A stretch of DNA of 51,684 nucleotides, from NCBI GenBank assembly GCA_002428525.1, contig DIWU01000009.1:30352-82035 (forward strand), read 5' to 3'. Under the pieces are notes generated by a model. The model saw only the letters and a program-made list of their open reading frames with translations. It was not told the origin of the DNA and made no database searches. Both the position numbers and the translations under genes were made by a program. Positions 49,331-51,684 of the stretch are shown here, piece by piece. Source of the stretch: a bacterium UBP14_UBA6098. GTDB taxonomy: Bacteria; UBP14; UBA6098. How positions within the stretch are numbered: position 1 is the first letter of the stretch; the number at the start of each line of letters is the position of its first letter.

Positions 49331-49618
49331 TCAAAGTAATCCATCGTATAAATCCTCCCAGTTCGGATTGGCCTTCTCGATTAATTCAAGCTTCCATTTT
49401 CTATTCCATTTCTTCAATCGCTTTTCTCTTTGTATCGCAGATCCAATATCCGCTGTTTCCTCGAAATAAACCAACCTATGAACACTATATTTATTCGTAA
49501 ATCCTTCAATCATGTTATTTTTATGTTCATAAACTCGTCTTATCAAATCGTTTGTAACGCCAATATAAAGCGTGCCGTTGCGTTCGCTAGCCAATATGTA
49601 AATGTAATACTGTTTCAT
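49331..49618 (-). CDS. GIY-YIG endonuclease-family protein (COG2827-like)
   Basis: 95 aa from ATG 49618. The in-frame extension to 49651 would read MSFPRKRESRN, which is just translation of the adjacent palindromic repeat, so I leave it out. The single-domain GIY-YIG fold covers the whole protein: YYIYILASERNGTLYIGVTNDLIRRVYEHK (the tyrosine pair and the catalytic Arg), then VYFEET with the metal-binding Glu, and helix QREKRLKKWNRKWKLELIEKANP. These stand-alone nucleases are widespread and poorly understood. Here the gene lies exactly between two direct copies of a composite repeat, with CATTCCCGCTTTCGCGGGAATG just upstream of the start. Confidence 0.88.
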   Translation of the reverse strand: MKQYYIYILASERNGTLYIGVTNDLIRRVYEHKNNMIEGFTNKYSVHRLVYFEETADIGSAIQREKRLKKWNRKWKLELIEKANPNWEDLYDGLL

Positions 49619-49626
49619 ATTTCTGG

Positions 49627-49646
49627 ATTCCCGCTTTCGCGGGAAT
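49627..49646. repeat. ATTCCCGC-TTTC-GCGGGAAT palindrome
   Basis: Perfect 8-bp arms with a 4-nt loop, 8 nt upstream of the GIY-YIG start. A second copy with one mismatch is at 49834-49853. Confidence 0.85.
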
Positions 49647-49658
49647 GACATCCGTTTT

Positions 49659-49814
49659 TGTCATTCCGCCACTTTGTCATTCCCGACCACCATTTTTGTC
49701 ATTCCCGACCGCCTTTTTTGTCATTCCCGACCGCCTTTTTTGTCATTCCCGACCGCCTTTTTTGTCATTCCCGACCGCCTTTTTTGTCATTCCCGACCTG
49801 ATCGGGAATCCAGT
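49659..49814 (+). repeat. Composite CATTCCCGA repeat, expanded copy with six 22-bp units
   Basis: Same start and same end as the copy at 49262-49329 and in the same orientation, but GTCATTCCC now occurs at 49676, 49698, 49720, 49742, 49764 and 49786, spaced exactly 22 bp. Each unit is GTCATTCCCGACCGCC plus a T-run; the last unit completes the palindrome ATTCCCGA-N5-TCGGGAAT. Confidence 0.88.
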
Positions 49815-50025
49815 CCCAACACCCCACCTCTGGATTCCCGCTTTCGCGAGAATGACATTGCTATTGTGATATTTCACCTGCGTTGTTACACCCTCACGAC
49901 GTTCTGCGAACTCTTTCGACCTAAACAGTATTTCATTCCTTGTTTTCATAACTCTTTAAATCCCTGCATAATGTTCATTTGATGTTCACGCACCCCATTA
50001 TACATTATACATTCTACATTATGCA
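49815..50025. other. Non-coding spacer with further repeats
   Basis: Contains an imperfect ATTCCCGC palindrome (49834-49853) and an ACATTATACATT-type repeat (49999-50030) that touches the stop codon of the beta-helix gene. No gene is seen. Confidence 0.7.
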
Positions 50026-51666
50026 TTACTTCAACAGCGTCACTGTCTTCGTTTCCAGATCCGCACCGCCGATCTTCATTTTCACGAGATACACCCCGGA
50101 AGAAACCTCGCGGCCACTGCTGTCCTTGCCGTCCCAGGCCGTTTTCCACTGGCCTTTGTCGAAAGGCCTTCGCAGAAGCCGTCGCGCAAGACGCCCGTCC
50201 ATCGAGAACACATCGATCTGGACATCGGTATTTTCCGAAACCATGAACTCGACGGTAACAGTCGAATTGAAAGGGTTCGGATAGATATCGCCAAGCCGGC
50301 TGACTTCCGGGAGTTTCACATTCGCTTGCTCCGCATTTTTGGGTGAATATTCCCCGTAATACTCATAAGCGCCGATATCGAAAGTGTCCGTTCGCTCGAT
50401 CCCGTCGAAATCGTTATCGGGCGCGTCGAGTGTGTCTTTCCCCGCATCTATACAGCTCGACGAATCGGTCAGATGAAGGTCTAACTCTTCCTCGTCCCAG
50501 AAATAGGGATCGGAATCGACTAAGCCTATCTTCGTATTCAAATAGTTTTTCCCGTAAATATCCATAGTGTCGATATTGCAATACAACAGGTGATATGTCG
50601 AATTTTCCAAACATATCTCATCGCCGGTGCCGTCGGTCGAATCGTTGCGAAAAACGCAATTCAGCCATGTCGCCGAGCTTCCCACGGTCTGGTTTGTGGC
50701 ACCGCCTTTGAGTGCGGCATAGTTGCCAAAGAACGTGTTGTTGTAATACATATTATACGGCGAATATCTGGAATCGATTGCACCGCCCCATTTAGTTGTG
50801 GCGTTTTGCTCGAAAATGCAGTTTTCTATGTAGGAGTAATTCTGGGAATAAATCTTGATCCCGCCGCCGTATTGCGCAGAATTATTTGTGAAACGAGAGT
50901 TTTTCACCCAGAATTTACTGTCGTTGTCGCGGGACTCGACAATGGTGAGGCCTCCGTAATTATCGATGAAATAGCAGTGATCTAAACTCAATCCCCCTAA
51001 CCACGAACCTATAGCTCCTGCGGCGGTCATCGATGAGCAACTCTCGAATTTCACGCTATCCAGCATAACAAGACCGTTGATGGTATATATCTGCCATCCC
51101 GCCGCCGAACGGCTATCCGTCGTCGTAGTGTCGAGGCCGTTTCTAATTGTGAATTGCTCAGCCCAGATGGTATCGCCCGAAGCGAGATCGTCCGTCGTGA
51201 AAACACGCGGCGGAAGGTTCTGCCCGTCGATAATGGTGGAATTCATCCCAAAGCCTGATATAAGCGTTTGTTGTTCGATAACAAGTCCGCGTTCTTGGAA
51301 GGTTCCACTCGATATATATATTGTGTCACCCGCATCGGCCACAGCAATAGCACTATCGATGTCTGGATACTCCGTCGGCACACAGTGGACATTATCGGAG
51401 AAACAGTCGTAACGCATGGAACTCGCGCCTATCCACGGATAATACCACACCTCACTCTCAGCGTCGTCGGCGATCTTATCCGGCTCTGGTCCTAAGCTAT
51501 CGCCCCACCAAACATTCTGGCAATATATGCCGGGGTAATTGGGATTGCTATTGGCATTCTGAACATAATAGGTCGAGCAATGGAGAATGGAATTCCCCGC
51601 CAAAGAATCGGCGCTAACGGTATCACCCGCCCAAAAGTCGCTTCCGTTTCCGACCCAAACAGTCAA
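50026..51666 (-). CDS. Secreted right-handed beta-helix protein with PNPFN tail (probably 5'-truncated)
   Basis: Frame from TTG 51666 gives 546 aa with no signal peptide. A beta-helix with polymorphic-membrane-protein-like coils covers about residues 95-400: DSAIAVADAGDTIYISSGTF, FTIRNGLDTT, FESCSSMTAAGAIGSWLGGLSLDHCYFIDNYGGL, SRFTNNSAQYGGGIKIYSQNYSYIENCIFEQNATTKWGGAI. The start of the frame (VWVGNGSDFWAGD ... YCQNVWWGDSLGPEP) reads like the end of another such helix rather than a true N-terminus. An in-frame TAG at 51670-51672 cuts it from whatever lies beyond the window. The C-terminus has YPNPFNS, FSMDGRLARRL and VSSGVYLVKMKIGG. Probably a broken gene or a second frame of a longer one. Confidence 0.65.
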   Translation of the reverse strand: MTVWVGNGSDFWAGDTVSADSLAGNSILHCSTYYVQNANSNPNYPGIYCQNVWWGDSLGPEPDKIADDAESEVWYYPWIGASSMRYDCFSDNVHCVPTEYPDIDSAIAVADAGDTIYISSGTFQERGLVIEQQTLISGFGMNSTIIDGQNLPPRVFTTDDLASGDTIWAEQFTIRNGLDTTTTDSRSAAGWQIYTINGLVMLDSVKFESCSSMTAAGAIGSWLGGLSLDHCYFIDNYGGLTIVESRDNDSKFWVKNSRFTNNSAQYGGGIKIYSQNYSYIENCIFEQNATTKWGGAIDSRYSPYNMYYNNTFFGNYAALKGGATNQTVGSSATWLNCVFRNDSTDGTGDEICLENSTYHLLYCNIDTMDIYGKNYLNTKIGLVDSDPYFWDEEELDLHLTDSSSCIDAGKDTLDAPDNDFDGIERTDTFDIGAYEYYGEYSPKNAEQANVKLPEVSRLGDIYPNPFNSTVTVEFMVSENTDVQIDVFSMDGRLARRLLRRPFDKGQWKTAWDGKDSSGREVSSGVYLVKMKIGGADLETKTVTLLK

Positions 51667-51684
51667 GTCCTAAATTTTCTGTAA

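Noticed and set aside
49619..49651. MSFPRKRESRN extension of the GIY-YIG protein
   Set aside because: It is translation of the adjacent palindromic repeat, not part of the nuclease fold.
49671..49807. CRISPR-like array
   Set aside because: Units are contiguous 22-bp tandem repeats without unique spacers, and no cas genes are near.

Overview
The window looks like chromosome from a Gram-negative bacterium of an uncultured lineage. It encodes many outer-membrane beta-barrels, lipoproteins with clear lipoboxes, and large secreted proteins. Five of those proteins end in a 'PNPFN + SGR + GVY/GLY' C-terminal module of the type-9-secretion/FlgD-Ig kind, and two more carry relatives of it. This combination is typical of FCB-group and neighbouring candidate phyla; I cannot place it more exactly from sequence alone. 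GC is moderately high in genes and low in promoters. Several promoters read TTGACA-N16/17-TATATT.

Layout. 1-8193 (minus strand): rho (cut by the left edge), argS, rsfS, a LytR_C-like membrane protein, small envelope proteins, a LolB/DUF4292-like lipoprotein and a large secreted protein. 8322-15670 (plus): a glycine-cleavage operon gcvH-gcvPA-X-Y-gcvPB. X and Y are two DUF3857/transglutaminase-like envelope proteins sitting between the two glycine dehydrogenase subunit genes; Y has lost the catalytic triad. 15685-18304: NYN-domain protein, PadR regulator, a large SRP RNA (not protein coding), an XRE regulator, two small unknown genes, and a consensus promoter with a LexA-type box. 18301-36030 (minus): 14 genes packed with overlaps or gaps of 33 nt or less, mostly envelope and secreted proteins. 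They include OB-fold, PorV-like and HhH-barrel proteins, two CAP lipoproteins, a 5'-nucleotidase, a kinase-like protein, a sodium:solute symporter with a small membrane partner, a PHP phosphoesterase and lamin-tail-domain proteins. 36275-46956: large secreted proteins (triplicated domain, metzincin-like protease, GNDxY-repeat plus HEAT protein, propeller-like repeat protein) and a deleted IS481-type insertion sequence.

46957-51684 is accessory DNA. It holds a tRNA 3'-fragment with terminator, 10-bp iterons, a minimal tyrosine recombinase, several families of short repeats, a GIY-YIG nuclease gene lying between two direct copies of a composite repeat, and a beta-helix protein at the right edge.

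The most unusual signals are three. First, a family of palindromes sharing the head GTAGGGGCG has inserted in frame into the C-terminal sorting module of a secreted protein. Second, the GIY-YIG cassette is bracketed by a repeat whose half-palindrome has been amplified in 22-bp steps. Third, one gene's signal peptide appears to be built from an intergenic repeat.
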